From contig NC_049988.1 of the NCBI RefSeq assembly GCF_000003815.2, forward strand, positions 2,632,707 through 2,687,760: a stretch of DNA of 55,054 bases. Reading direction: 5' to 3'. The notes beneath the pieces were generated by a model. That model worked only from the letters and a program-made list of their open reading frames with translations. It did not search any database and was not told the origin of the DNA. The position numbers and the translations under genes were made by a program. The stretch is from Branchiostoma floridae. Lineage: Eukaryota; Chordata; Leptocardii; Amphioxiformes; Branchiostomatidae. Position 1 is the first letter of the stretch; each line of letters opens with the position of its first letter. Shown here piece after piece: positions 33,501 to 44,411 of the stretch.

Positions 33501-36500
33501 TGTCACTCAGATGACGTTTCTGGTCTCTTGTCTTTTTTTTTGGCCCGAATCTTACATAGTGTATCTTGAACTCAACATATTGGGAAAAGATTACTTAGAT
33601 GTAGATTACTTAGAAGTTATTTAGACGCAACACAGCGTGCAAATTGGGGTAGAAATAAGCGAATGAAATTGACTCAATCTTTGATTATTACTCAAGGATG
33701 TTTCTTTCATGTTTTGATTATTTACTAACCAACACATATCGGTGGCCGTCCGCTCCAAGTTCCGTCAGACAGACAGGTCAGTGAAGATGCGCCAATAAGA
33801 TTGTAACCTGGGTCACATGTGAAGTTGGACATGTCGCCGTAAAAGTTGGAACCACTCACAAAACCGTTGATGGGGTGGGACAGAAATGGACACTGTACAG
33901 CTGTATGCAAAACAAGACGATTCCATGAGCAGAAAGACATTGAAGATTACCTGGTTTCATCAGAGACGATTCACTTTTTCACAAATCATATGAAGTTACA
34001 TAACTCAAATGGATTGAACATACTCCTACACTTTTTGGAATACATTACCCATGCATATCGGTGACTTTCCATTCCAAGTTCCGTCAGACAGGCAGGTCAG
34101 TGAAAATGCGCCAATAAGATTGTATCCTGGGTCACATGTGAAGTTGACCACGTCCCGGTAAGAGTTGGAACCACTCACAAAACCGTTGATGGGAGGTGAC
34201 AGCAATGGACACTGTACAGCTGTATCCATTGGCAAGATAACGAAAGCAGAAAAAACAAGAACTTCTATTAGAGCCTATCCCATTTTCAACAAATCATACT
34301 TATCAAGAAGCATAATTCAAATGTAAGGGACATATGTATGGACTTTTTGGATCATATTACCCATGCATGTCGGTGACTTTTCATTCCAAGTTCCGTCAGA
34401 GAGGCAAGTCAGTGAAGAAGCGCCGACAAGGTTGTATCCTGGGTCACACGTGGAGTTTGTCACGTCTCCGTAAGAGTTGGAGCCACTCACGAAACCGTTG
34501 ATAGGAGGTGACAGCAATGGACACTGTACAGCTGTAAATCAAAATGGGTCCATTGGCATAACACGAGCAAAAACAAATGAGGTAGCCCAGGATTTTCATT
34601 TGTCAGCCTGTTAGACATTGGCAAATTCTGTTAGACATAGGCAAATCCTGTTAGACTAAATAGGCAAATCCTGTCAGACAAAGGAGAATCCTTAAAGTGG
34701 CAGTTATCAGATGGGGTACATATTTTATTAACTTTTGCTGACAGTGCAACAGGCAACTGTTCGTTTAATTTTCATCAGGCATATCATGTGGTATTGTCAT
34801 ATAGCCAGGCGACGCGGACAATCAGAAGGCCCCGTTCCACGTTGGTTATGACGCCGTAACATATTAGATTCCGGCCAGGCCGGTGTGTATCGATCCTTCT
34901 GATTGATCAGAATGAATCGACACCAGTGCCGGTGTCGATTCATTCTGACCAATCAGATGAGCGATACGCACAAGAAAGTAAAGAATATGCAGGCATTGAC
35001 CAATCAAAAGGAGCGAAAGATATGCTAGGACAGAGGGGATTAGTAAAGGCTGCAAGAGGCAGCTCTTGACATTGATAATGAGTTTTGCTGTTCTAAAAAT
35101 CCAAAGACTGCAATGTTTCGAATATTTTCTGAGGAAATTTTGGTTTCAAAATGCAATCTGTAATCTCCTTACGAATGTATGTGCCAAAGAACAAATGTGA
35201 CTTTTCAGAAATTCGACGAAGGGATTCACACGTATAGTACGAAGCCATACAGTATGTGCCATACAGGAGTTTGCAAGTTTTGGTAGGCTATATGATAAAT
35301 ATAGAATGCAACACGGTGTATTCCGTGTCACCCGAGGTACTAGCCCGACCGCGGGAAGGATCGCTCGACGGCCGAAGGCCGGAGGGTGATCCGACCCGCG
35401 GGAGGGCTGGGACCAAGGGTGATGCGGAATACACCGTGTTGTATTTTATTTATGTCATACCCACATGAGAAAACACATGTTTGGATGCGAAATGCGCCAG
35501 AAGTTGAACAAATTTGGTGCTCTCGAACAAAAAGAGTTACAACAGTAGTGTTCTAACGTCCGAATCAGGTATTCGAATTCTCGACGGCGCCACACTCGTC
35601 CCGCTCGAAATAGTTCGATTTATTCGAATGGAGCCCGTGTGATACAACTTAGAGCCTTGGCCGTACGGAAAGTTATCACCCGGTCCGGAACACCCGTATC
35701 GAACGTTTTCGCGTCACAGGTATGACAAAATAACGTTAATGGCCCGCCGGTTCATCATAAAGAACCTCGTTCGCTTCGCTCACTCGGTGGTTTTATTCGA
35801 TGGTTATAGCAAAAGGACCAGGCGTCATGACACCATATACACCTCGGGTCGGGTCATTAATCCTTAATTCTTAATTATCATATTAGATTCAGACCTAGAA
35901 ACAGAATGGTGCATATGCATTTCTAGATACAAAATAAATTTGTAAAGGCTATATGTAAGGTTTTGGTAAACTCAACCTACCCGTCATGTTGCGTTTCTGG
36001 ACAAGACCTTGTTCCATAACGGCAGTCTGGTTTTGCTTGAGAGCCAAAATACCCACAGTAGTTGCAAGGTAAGGTATGGTCTAAAGAAGTAAAAATGAAA
36101 AGAAAGAAATATAATTGATCTTCGATCGTATATCTATTTTAAACTCCCAATCCCTTTTTTATTCCATGGTTGAAATTGTATTTTGATAGTAGAAAATATC
36201 ATAAGTCAAATTTTACTTTGCACTGAAATGTATAACACTTTATCATGTATTGTACACGAGTATTCTACTTTGAGTGATACATAAGTATCAATCAATGAAG
36301 ACTAATCATTTATTGAAAAAAAATCTAAAGAGGACAATTTTTCTTATTAATAATAAAAAAGATCAGTTGTTTTGCACATCGTGATATAGTTATCAAGAAA
36401 GGCTATAGAACTGGTCGTAGACTCTTAATACTGATATCTCAATCTGCTGCAGTATGAAACATTCTACCCAAGGAGTATATTTTCATCTACAAATGAAGAC

Positions 36501-39500
36501 CATGAATATCCATGACAGGAAAACAAACATAGCCTAGTTATAGGAGGTAAGACATTGATGGTCCCATTAGCCTGTTCATGTGACAAACAGACAATCTTGG
36601 TTTAGTTTGCTTTCTCAAACAATGCAAGGCATTTGAGATGAGAGAAAATGCGGTCATATATGGCCTCATAAAAAATTTTTGAATAAGATTCCACTATTCT
36701 ACTTTTTAAGTGCATGTGATAAATATATATGTATTCGGTAAATATCAGCTTTTTTTCACAGACCACTATTAAATAGAATACTTCTTAAGGTTTTCGACCA
36801 TTTTGGGCGATGCCTCAGGGGCTAGCCTAATAGCATAGTGTTTGGTCTGGCGAATCACCGTCTTGTAATTAGCCAGCGAAAGGGTTTGTCACCCCGTAAG
36901 GGGCGGTATAACGAAGCTAACTGATCTAATGAAGCTTACTGATAAGGATACATCCGACAAAAAGTCCCGAAAATCCGTAGCAATTCGTTCGCGCGTGCGC
37001 AATTGCACCATCCTTTTGGAAAGGAATAACTCGGGAAGGGGATGACAGATCCTCGTGATTTTTCATAGGTAGTTTAATTTCGAAGATGCCTTTAATGAAT
37101 AAGGGCTGTTAATGCAAAAAAAAGGGCGATTTGCATAAATAATGAGCACAGTTTACTAAACCACAGTATCTTATAACTACTAGGACACTTAAACATGACA
37201 TATGTAAGTTGAAAATTGAGAAATAGCGATAGACATTAATAATGCAATTTTTTTCCCAATTTACGTAATTATTGAGAAAATTCTATAGTGTTAATTGACG
37301 AAGATTTCATTCTTGCAAAATTTGGCAACACGTGTACGTTAAGCTGATTATGCGGGCGTAAGTCATGTAGATTATGGTCTCTTTTACATAATTTATGAGA
37401 CAATACTACAATAGCTTTCTTTGCTAAGACTTTCATACTTTGAACAAATTGCTATTTAGGTAGAGGAAAAGAGCAAATGATATATTATATGCAAATGAGG
37501 ACCTCATTTGTATAATCAATAGGAAACATAAGCTTTTCTTGTTAATAGCAATGCCCCGCGAACATCCATCGCGAATAACAATCTTCATACATACAGACAG
37601 GCGAAAGGATCGAACGCAAATACAACACACCTACAACAACACTCATTAATACTTTAAAACAATAAAAACCGTCGACATAACAATATATTTCATTATCACT
37701 TTTATTGTAGTTTTGTGGGCTGTAAAGAAAGCATTTGAATTCCAAAGTATATTCGAGTGACATGTATCGATTGCTGACCACAAAAGATCCACCAGTGCCC
37801 AGCATTGAAATCTTAAAATATACAGAGGTAGAAAATGGGGTTTAGTTCTATGCGGGCAATAATCTAATTCTTACATTTGGAAACGTTTTGTAAATACTTG
37901 TGGATATTTATAAAAGTAGAAGAATCACACAGGTATTTGAAATTTTAACTGAAGAGATTATCGCACGGACACTTTTAAATGTATGAAACATATTGAAAGG
38001 CATTCATTTAGTTTTTTAAGAAGAAAGTATCGTGGCTTAGATATACCTTTATTCAAAATAATTCAAACCTATTACAATGACATCTAAACCGACAAAATTA
38101 GATCGTCTGAGCACAAGCTTTTGGTTGCAGTCTTGGTTTTAAAGTAAAGCATTTATATTTTTCTCGTTTTATTTTGCAAATACGGTTGAGACCAAGCTGT
38201 TGGGGGGGGGGGCATTATCGAACTTGACCTTCATTTTCCTGACCCCTACCCGCCTACTAAATATCATCAGGATCCATCCAAGGCTTCCCGAGTTATGCTG
38301 TTAACAGACAGACACGACTAAAACATAAGAAAGAAACAATTATGTCGCCATTAGAAGTATTAAAATGAACAAAACACTTTTCATCATACCAAACACGCTT
38401 TTCGGGTACAACATTTTAAAAGATCATATGGTGGTAGTAGGATAAGTGTCATAAAATAGGAGTAAATAAAAATATGACATCTAAATGAAAGTAGTATATG
38501 CTTAAACAAAATGATCATATTGTCATATATGTTAACTTACAATCTTTTGTAAGCATTTAAGCAAAGTGGTATAATAGTATAATACCGGTTGGCAAAGAAT
38601 GGAAATTTCTGTAGACGTCTGTAATGTCACTAACCATAAAACGAAAACAGTACCTTCAATTGTATGAAGGTAATAACCAGATACTCAAGGGCTATTTGAC
38701 CGATTTCCATTGATGTGTTTACGTCTTATACTGCGTCATCAAATTAGTCTGCCACTCCCCGCACATTGGTTTTACTTGTAATACATTATACACTATTTTG
38801 AAGTAATATTTTTTACTCGCTTCCAAATTTATAAAGCAATATTTACATATTAAACATGCACGATAAAGTAAAATATTGTCGATTATAAAGTATTTGTCAG
38901 CAAGCCCCGGCCGACTGCAAAGTTTGTTTTAACCTCACTAACGCGGCCCAGGGACCGGGAACAGACACATCGGAATAATCGTTAAGGTATTAGCTAGCAT
39001 GTTCATGTAGTAGAACTTAGAAATCAGTAATATTTCTTGATTTCTTCCTGTGCTTAGCCAAAAAATAAATTTAGAAATTGCAGGATTTTTTTTCTCAAAT
39101 CCGAGTCTCTAAACATAATTCACCCGGCGCATCCCCGTCTCGTATTCAGCTAGAAGAAAGGGTATACCACCCCGTAAGGGGCGGTATAACCCCAACGGGG
39201 CTGTAATACACCGTATGACTATGACTGACTGACTGACTGAAACAGATAAACTGGATCTAAATTTAATTAGATTAAAGATTCTAAATGTTGGTGCAATGTA
39301 AGTTTAGAATAAATATTTTGACATTCTTCTTTTGATAAATATTCTGATATCATAGCAATTTCTTTAACGCTTGGTCTATTATCATAAGGGAAAGTAACAA
39401 ATAGAATATTTTCACACAAGGGAAAAATGATTCGTCAAAATCGTCTAAAGGTATATGAATGCAATAAAAATGGGAAATAGAACAAACACATTACCTGTTC

Positions 39501-40265
39501 GTTTCTGTTGGTACCGACGTTGACGAACATCAGTAGAACGATACCCATCATGACTGTAACAGCGGTTACCACTACTGCCAGGACAGCCACTCTGCAGCAG
39601 ACACGGCTACATACGGCTCCGTCAGGTTCTGGTTTCGCCGTATCTAATAGAGAATTGTTTGTTGTTGTTGTTGTCGTTTAAATAATATATATGTAATGGT
39701 GAATTTTATTTTTGAAAACCAAAGTAAACATTCTAACCTAAAAAGTGTGGATTTTCAACTACAAATAATGGCAAGTATAAATTTGGAGTAAAATAATTCA
39801 TTAAATCTCATTCCATAAGTTTTTAAAGATGTGTTATGTATAGTTTGTGTTCTTATGTATGTATAGCTTCTTCTATGTGTTGCATACCTGAAATAAAGAA
39901 ATTCAATATCAATTCAATTCAATACACAAACTAATGTCTCGTGTGTTCTTTAAACTTAGTGTAGGAGAAAACCAGTCTAAGAGTCTTAGATTACCTGTTG
40001 AGCTTTCTGTCACATGGGGTAGATCTCCAGACAGGTTCTCCAGTTTTACCGGCTCAGCTTCTTGATACACGTTCGAAGAAGTCTCCTGTCCATATCCATG
40101 CATCCCAGAAGGATTTCCATGATCGACACTTTCACTTGTGCTACCCTCGCGGTTAGGTGGAACTTGGGAGGACGGTCCGCTATTTTGTTTCCTGTCGGAC
40201 CCCGTGACGGGGGTCCTTACAGTCTGTGCTTGCTCGTACATCTGTACTGTGCAAGCTCCCGACAA
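29018..40265 (-). CDS. Gene D: type II membrane protein with three sushi, one hevein-like and one fibronectin type II domain
   Basis: Eight exons in transcript order: 40265-39995, 39643-39495, 36080-35981, 34531-34361, 34219-34049, 33900-33730, 31851-31681, 29145-29018. Every border is GT-AG, phases agree, and the frame is 1332 nt (443 residues plus TAA at 29020-29018). Residues 1-108 are a hydrophilic tail with no signal peptide and several tyrosines (MYEQ, HGYGQ, NVYQEA). Residues about 109-131 (VAVLAVVVTAVTVMMGIVLL) form one membrane segment after a CSRVCCR basic border, so type II topology is predicted. A stalk with NQT and NMT glycosylation sequons is followed by sushi 174-230, 231-287 and 288-344, hevein-like 345-401 and fibronectin type II 402-443. 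A role as a surface recognition receptor is inferred from the domains. The ATG at 40265 is the first in frame; its promoter is not recognised. Confidence 0.85.
29600..29803. mobile_element. hAT-like MITE candidate in gene D intron 7
   Basis: Bounded by CAGGGTTGGA and its inverse TCCAACCCTG, 204 bp apart, with no coding sequence. A matching 8-bp target duplication was not found, so the class is uncertain. Confidence 0.5.
30491..31575. repeat. Dispersed ~1.1-kb repeat in gene D intron 7
   Basis: Opens with a hairpin ACCTCCATGA/TCATGGAGGT and a GT microsatellite (30527-30590), and closes near TTTTCATGGAGGT. Related pieces occur at 36990-37510 and 48660-48950. It holds several ATGCAAAT/ATTTGCAT octamers. 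Confidence 0.6.
31681..31851 (-). CDS. Gene D exon 7: hevein-like (chitin-binding-like) domain
   Basis: A 171-nt, 1-1 phase exon between a GATAG acceptor and a GTACAT donor. It has eight cysteines in RCGQGYPAEDG, PAEC, PCCSPVNWCG and HCNCPTCV. It closely matches gene A exon 7 (6016-6189), sharing RCGQ, EDG, NP, PCCSP, WCG and HCNC. Chitin or GlcNAc binding is inferred from the hevein pattern. Confidence 0.82.
31852..33729. other. Gene D intron 6
   Basis: No coding sequence recognised. Contains the 92-bp tandem duplication at 33390-33574. The rest is AT-rich unique-looking DNA. Confidence 0.6.
33390..33574. repeat. Two tandem 92-bp units
   Basis: AAGCTATGTGGTCATACT starts at 33391 and 33483; the units differ at about one position (CTCGTC versus CTTGTC). 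Recent duplication. Confidence 0.92.
33730..33900 (-). CDS. Gene D exon 6: sushi (CCP) domain 3
   Basis: A 171-nt, 1-1 phase exon with VQCPFL, FTCDPGYNL, LTCLSDGTW and PICV. The donor is GTTAGT. It differs from domains 1 and 2 mainly in the hypervariable loop (NFYGDMSN) and at the end of the exon. Confidence 0.92.
34049..34219 (-). CDS. Gene D exon 5: sushi (CCP) domain 2
   Basis: A 171-nt, 1-1 phase exon with the same cysteine framework (VQCPLL, FTCDPGYNL, LTCLSDGTW, PICM). Donor-side intron sequence is also recognisably similar to that after exon 4, so exon and intron were duplicated together. NFT is a possible glycosylation site. Confidence 0.92.
34361..34531 (-). CDS. Gene D exon 4: sushi (CCP) domain 1
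   Basis: The exon is exactly 171 nt and phase 1 at both ends. The four sushi cysteines are in VQCPLL, NSTCDPGYNL, LTCLSDGTW and PTCM, with the conserved Gly-Tyr and Trp. NST is a possible glycosylation site. It is nearly identical to the next two exons. Confidence 0.92.
34605..34690. repeat. Short tandem repeat in gene D intron 3
   Basis: About four degenerate units of CTGTTAGACATAGGCAAATC. Confidence 0.75.
34885..34970. repeat. Foldback in gene D intron 3
   Basis: Perfect 17-bp arms at 34908-34924 and 34931-34947 (CAGAATGAATCGACACC) with a 6-base loop, extended by imperfect outer pairing. Confidence 0.82.
35309..35441. mobile_element. Foldback MITE in gene D intron 3
   Basis: Perfect 17-bp arms CAACACGGTGTATTCCG at 35309-35325 and 35425-35441, GC-rich interior with further self-complementarity (GGCCGAAGGCC). 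Confidence 0.82.
35731..35868. mobile_element. Diverged foldback element related to 14977-15104
   Basis: Shares AACGTTAATG.CCCGCC at the left, CTCGGTGGTTTTATTCG.TGGTTAT in the loop and ACCATATACACCTCGG..CGGG.CATTAA at the right. Confidence 0.65.
35981..36080 (-). CDS. Gene D exon 3: stalk
   Basis: A 100-nt exon, phase 0 in and phase 1 out, with acceptor TTTAG and donor GTAGGT. It encodes 33 residues (starts TIPYLATTVGIL) with two possible N-glycosylation sites, NQT and NMT. It has no cysteine and links the membrane segment to the first sushi domain. It is too short to have been picked up as a stand-alone reading frame; splice phase and position support it. Confidence 0.75.
36081..39494. other. 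Gene D intron 2, repeat-rich
   Basis: No coding sequence recognised. Two copies of ACCCCGTAAGGGGCGGTATAAC (about 36892 and 39171) mark one repeat family; 36990-37510 resembles the 30491-31575 repeat; 37855-38085 is the inverted relative of 7925-8210. A 10-G run lies near 38201. Confidence 0.6.
39495..40265 (-). CDS. Gene D exons 1-2: cytoplasmic tail and transmembrane segment
   Basis: Exon 1 (40265-39995) encodes 90 residues rich in Ser, Gly, Gln and Glu. It ends in phase 1 at CAACAG|GTAATC. Exon 2 (39643-39495) completes Asp91, then gives a Cys/Arg border, about 23 hydrophobic residues and the start of the ectodomain (VGTNRNEQ). The intron between them contains a LINE-like 3' tail near 39840-39925. 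Confidence 0.8.
39840..39925. mobile_element. Probable LINE 3' tail in gene D intron 1
   Basis: TATGTATGTATAGCTT... then GAAATAAAGAAATTCAATATCAATTCAATTCAAT, the AATAAA-plus-short-tandem tail common at LINE 3' ends. No coding part nearby. Confidence 0.4.
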
Positions 40266-42249
40266 CTGTGCAATCTTACACAGTAAAATCTTTAATAATA
40301 TTTATAAAACTACGACAACGTTTAGTCTCGAGTCATATTGATGAATATGTACGTATTATTAGCCAGAGCAAGGACGTTATGTTGCCAGCAAGCACCCATT
40401 TGTGCTTTGAATGGAATTTTGTTTACCAGTGTAAGGCAGACTAATTTGGGTGGCTCAAAAGAGTTAACCAAATTCCAATTGTATATAATAGTATGGTATA
40501 GAATAATAAATCGTGCAGAAAACAAGTCACATATGTGTGTAAATGTTAGCTCTTAACTATCTACATTACAATGAACAATTTTAGATCATGTTAGTAAAAG
40601 AACGTGTTTATTTCAAGACTGTAAAAATATGTGTTTACCTGTGAATTGATGGTTTTTAGTACCATTAATAGATATTTTACCTGTGTTGATGGTGTTCAGC
40701 ACCAGGGACAGATTATTTACCTGTGTTGATGGTGTTCAGCACCAAGGACAGGTGTGTTTACCTGTATGTGGATGGTGTGTTCACTAGCACATGAATAGTG
40801 TTCAGCACCATTGGCGGGTATTCTTAGATATGTGTAAAAGGTGTTCAGTACCAGGGACAGGATTATTTACTTGTCTGTATATTGTGTTCGACAGATGGAC
40901 AGGTGTGTTTACCTGTATGTTCAACAACAATATTTATAAACAACATAACAACACAGGCACAAATAAACCTTGCACTCTTCTCAGATGGCAGTATCAACTT
41001 TACTACTCTATTTATCAATACAGGTCTACAATATGACAGCTTGATTTGTAAAGAGATCTTCAGCCATTTGTTTGATATGTTAATTCCCCCTAGTTAGTTT
41101 CTGTTCTACTCTTTGCCATGTTGTGTCCAATTCCCATGTACCTACTCTACTTTGGGTGAAACCATCATATAGAAAAACGTTCTGAGTGCTGCGTACTAGG
41201 CCATCAAGCGTGTGGACAGTGTAACGTACCTGCTGAACCGCCATGCAGAAGGATGCCGCCCTACAAGTGAACTGGACATATTCAAGTCTTGTCATGTTGA
41301 CGCAAACAATTGAATTTGCCAGTGAGGAGAGATTGGGCCTAAATAGGTCACCACTATGTATGAAAAGTACGCTCAACAGCTTGCCGTCTTTGTCAGTGCA
41401 AACTTCAATAGATTTCCGATGCTCAGCGTATTTAGAAGTGTTACGATGACAAAAGCATGCTGTTTACGGATATCGGATTCTACAGCTGTTAACAGCAAAG
41501 CGCATGTATTTTTTTTTTCTAATATGACCACGATAACTTCAGTCAAACCATAACACAAATATATGACAATTTTTCATGGATGATTAACTTTCTAATTAGT
41601 TTTAAGAGTTGGGGTGTCAGAACGTTTCGTGTGTAAGACATCAAAACCACTCGCGTTACTTGAGTAATTACCTAATATATTTTCTTCGTTCCAGACACTC
41701 TGAACGTAATTACTTTACTATCTACCGATCCTGGCGGACAAAATGTGTTCATTCTTACTAATCCTGACAGGCAGAACTTTCTTAGTTTTTACCACGCATT
41801 GCGAAGTTAATTAATATTTCATTTCCTACCGCTCATCACCGATAAAATAACTACACAACACATGATATTTTTTAAATATTTTATTCATACCCTTTTCTCT
41901 CTATGTGCCCAGGTATAAACGTCGTCATGGCAACCCTCAGGCTACAGAAGGAATCATTAGACTAGCACGAACCCTGGTCGCAGAGGTATTGGACTGTGTG
42001 CCCATACACCGAGGAAAAACAATCATAAAATACTGTGGAAAAAAGCAAGAGTCACAGAAACACACATGATATAAACACAAATGAATGAAACACCAATAAA
42101 ACGCAAGGTGTTTGAAGTGGTGTGGTATAGTAATGTCATAGGTGCTTCATGTGCCAACTGTCTTATCATTACATTGCTACTTGTAACACAAGGACAATAA
42201 GACAATTATTCTTCTGTCTTACTTTTCTAAGTCAAAAAGTCTTTACATT
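40266..42249. other. Intergenic region between genes D and E
   Basis: A degenerate ~45-bp repeat (TTACCTGT.TTGATGGTGTTCAGCACCA) fills about 40630-40930. A minus-strand open frame of 98 codons at 41376-41080 has no recognised domain. Nothing else is supported. Confidence 0.5.
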
Positions 42250-42996
42250 TTAAAGACCAGAGGCCATAATATCATCAAACCACTGCTTTATATCATCATT
42301 TCCATTTTTATCGACACCTTCTCCGTTGTGGTATGCCTGATCATTGTTCTGCGTACTTTCGTCAGTTGAAATGCTGGGACCTTCCTCTTTCTCAGGACTG
42401 GCTTTATCTCCAATTTCAACTTCCCCCAGATGATATTGAGGTACGTCAAAAACATAGGGCGACCTTGCATATGGTTCAATTGTGTTAGCTTTACCCTCAT
42501 TCAGACAACACTCCGTATCTGACTTTGACATCTGATTATCTGCCGTATCATCGTCAGTAACGTCCTCATTTTGACCAGTATGATCACAAGCTTGTGTTTC
42601 TGGACCAGGTAAGATTTTGATACCTAATTCTGTTTCCTTAGGACTGATCTTTCCTGCAACTTCAACGTCCTCGATATGATGTTCTGGCACATCAAAAACA
42701 TAAGGCGACACTGCATACGGTTCTGTTGTGTCAGGTATAGTTTCCTTTGGGCGGGAATCTAAGTCTGTTTCCTGGCCAATACTGCAGCCTTCCTGATCAT
42801 CAGCCTGGGTGTTCTGACTGGTGCTAGCCTGGTGATACAAAGCGTTGTTTACAACTTGGCCTGTCGGCATGTTGCTTAGGTGACCAAGTTGCACAGTTGT
42901 GCTATTAGAGTGTTTCCTAGCCGTTGTACGACACACAACTAACCCAACACCACAGACGGCAACTATTAGGCCAACTACTGATCCAGTCACCACCAA
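42250..42996 (-). CDS. Gene E: transmembrane segment and acidic cytoplasmic tail of a receptor-like protein, 5' part not found
   Basis: An open frame of 248 codons starts with a hydrophobic stretch (VVTGSVVGLIVAVCGVGLVV) followed by CRTTARK, a stop-transfer border. The long acidic tail contains a duplicated block at about residues 91-124 and 173-206: T-x-EPYA-x-SPYVFDVP-x2-H, then VE, K and SP-x-E. It ends KQWFDDIMASGL. The paired tyrosines suggest phosphotyrosine docking; this is inference. The frame meets a stop near 43020 and there is no good ATG, so an ectodomain exon should splice in near the hydrophobic segment, but no convincing acceptor is seen. It could be a last exon of a type I receptor or a truncated gene. 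Same strand as gene D, about 2 kb away. Confidence 0.6.
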   Translation of the reverse strand: MVVTGSVVGLIVAVCGVGLVVCRTTARKHSNSTTVQLGHLSNMPTGQVVNNALYHQASTSQNTQADDQEGCSIGQETDLDSRPKETIPDTTEPYAVSPYVFDVPEHHIEDVEVAGKISPKETELGIKILPGPETQACDHTGQNEDVTDDDTADNQMSKSDTECCLNEGKANTIEPYARSPYVFDVPQYHLGEVEIGDKASPEKEEGPSISTDESTQNNDQAYHNGEGVDKNGNDDIKQWFDDIMASGL

Positions 42997-43015
42997 GTAA
43001 TTTAATTTGTAATTT

Positions 43016-43232
43016 CTCAGTCAAAGCCAGTTAGACAGTCTGACCAATGACAAGAACGGGATCTTATGTCATCAGTAGAGTACACCAATCACGTGTACTT
43101 GCTCAGTCAAAACCTGTTAGACAGTCTGCCAATGACAGGAACGGGATCTTATGTCACCAGTAGAGTACATTAATCACGTGTACGTGCTCAGCCAAAACCA
43201 GTTAGACAGTCTGACCAATGATAGGAACGGAA
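43016..43232. repeat. Tandem repeat, 85-86-bp unit, 2.5 copies, next to gene E
   Basis: CTCAG(T/C)CAAA..CAGTTAGACAGTCTG starts at 43016, 43102 and 43187. It abuts the 5' limit of the gene E frame and may have disrupted or replaced its upstream exon. Confidence 0.9.
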
Positions 43233-44383
43233 TTGAATCTGCTGGACACACGGTTGATTTGTCCTGCTCTTGACAGGAGGTGATCATGGACCTGGGATGA
43301 CGCGTGTCTTTTTCATTTATATGCCCTTAAATATGAGACCTTTAGGTTTCTGCGGAAGAAAGTTTCATCTGATCTGCTGGAAATGGAACAACACAAATTT
43401 AGAAATGCAACTGGAATTTCTTGTTCGTACTGCACAAAATTTTTCCTGGCAGGATATGATGCAAAAACGGGCAAGTAAGCAATATAAAGTTCTGTACATT
43501 AATTCAAAGGCATTCTGTACACAGTGTCTGTCTAAAACTACACCATATTCCAAGATTACTAATGTTTTGTTAAAACGTCAAACCAACTTTTATCTATTTT
43601 AGAAATAGTATAGATTCTGAAATAGACAACAATCTCTGCAATCACATGAACACAACTTGATGATATATGGCTTATACATGCTCTTCCCCCAAAAGTAACA
43701 AACTATAATACAACTTAACAATTCATAAGCTTATAAGGATTGAATAGATGTGAAAATTATGCCTTAAACAGTAATATAACCCAAGGTATTATATCAATTA
43801 ACAAAATGGAAGGAAATCATAATACACATGTAGTTCAATAATTGATAACTAAGCAAATATCGGTAGAGATATAAAACATCATAAAAAATGCAACAACTAA
43901 AACGCAAGCAAAATGTAGACTTTTCTTACCTCCAACATGGAAACTGTTCTACACATTCGGTATTGTCGTTATTGGTACTTGAAGGTTCAGGCTGAATTCA
44001 TACCTTTGAAAACATGAGCTTTACCGAAGCCTGTAAAAGTCTGTCTGGTCTGTGCAAAAACAATCACCTACTGCAGTGATGGTACGCCTCCCAAAATGGC
44101 GCAGTCAGAAAAAAACAGATGGTTAATGAAAACTTAATTAATTGTCTGTCACTCTTGGAAATTGCACGGAATGTGTTTCATAAGTGCTGTGTCATTTGTT
44201 TACTGCAAAATATGAATTCATGTTTCCTTCTTCTGCAAAATATAGCTCGATTGAATTGCGATGATTTTTTCCAAACCCAATCTAATACAACTTTGGAACT
44301 TGTTTCCTGTGATGGACGTATACAGCGCTATATTTACTGTAAGGAGATACTTTGAAACATTGAAACTTTATTAGAATAACCAT
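43233..44383. other. No gene supported upstream of gene E
   Basis: Small frames only. On the minus strand ATGTTGGAG|GTAAGA (about 43920-43940) is a strong donor after a possible ATG, but its phase does not fit the gene E frame. Confidence 0.4.
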
Positions 44384-44411
44384 TAGCGGTGGACCCTAGG
44401 GTCCACCGCTA
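44384..44411. repeat. Perfect 28-bp palindrome
   Basis: TAGCGGTGGACCCT followed directly by its inverse, with CCTAGG at the centre. It sits at the 3' boundary of the LINE fragment. Confidence 0.95.

Noticed and set aside
41080-41376. 98-codon minus frame between genes D and E
   Set aside because: Ends in a stop, but has no recognised domain, signal peptide or splice partner; not called as a gene.
43920-43942. ATGTTGGAG followed by GTAAGA as the first exon of gene E
   Set aside because: Phase 0 here does not match the gene E frame at any plausible acceptor near 43000.
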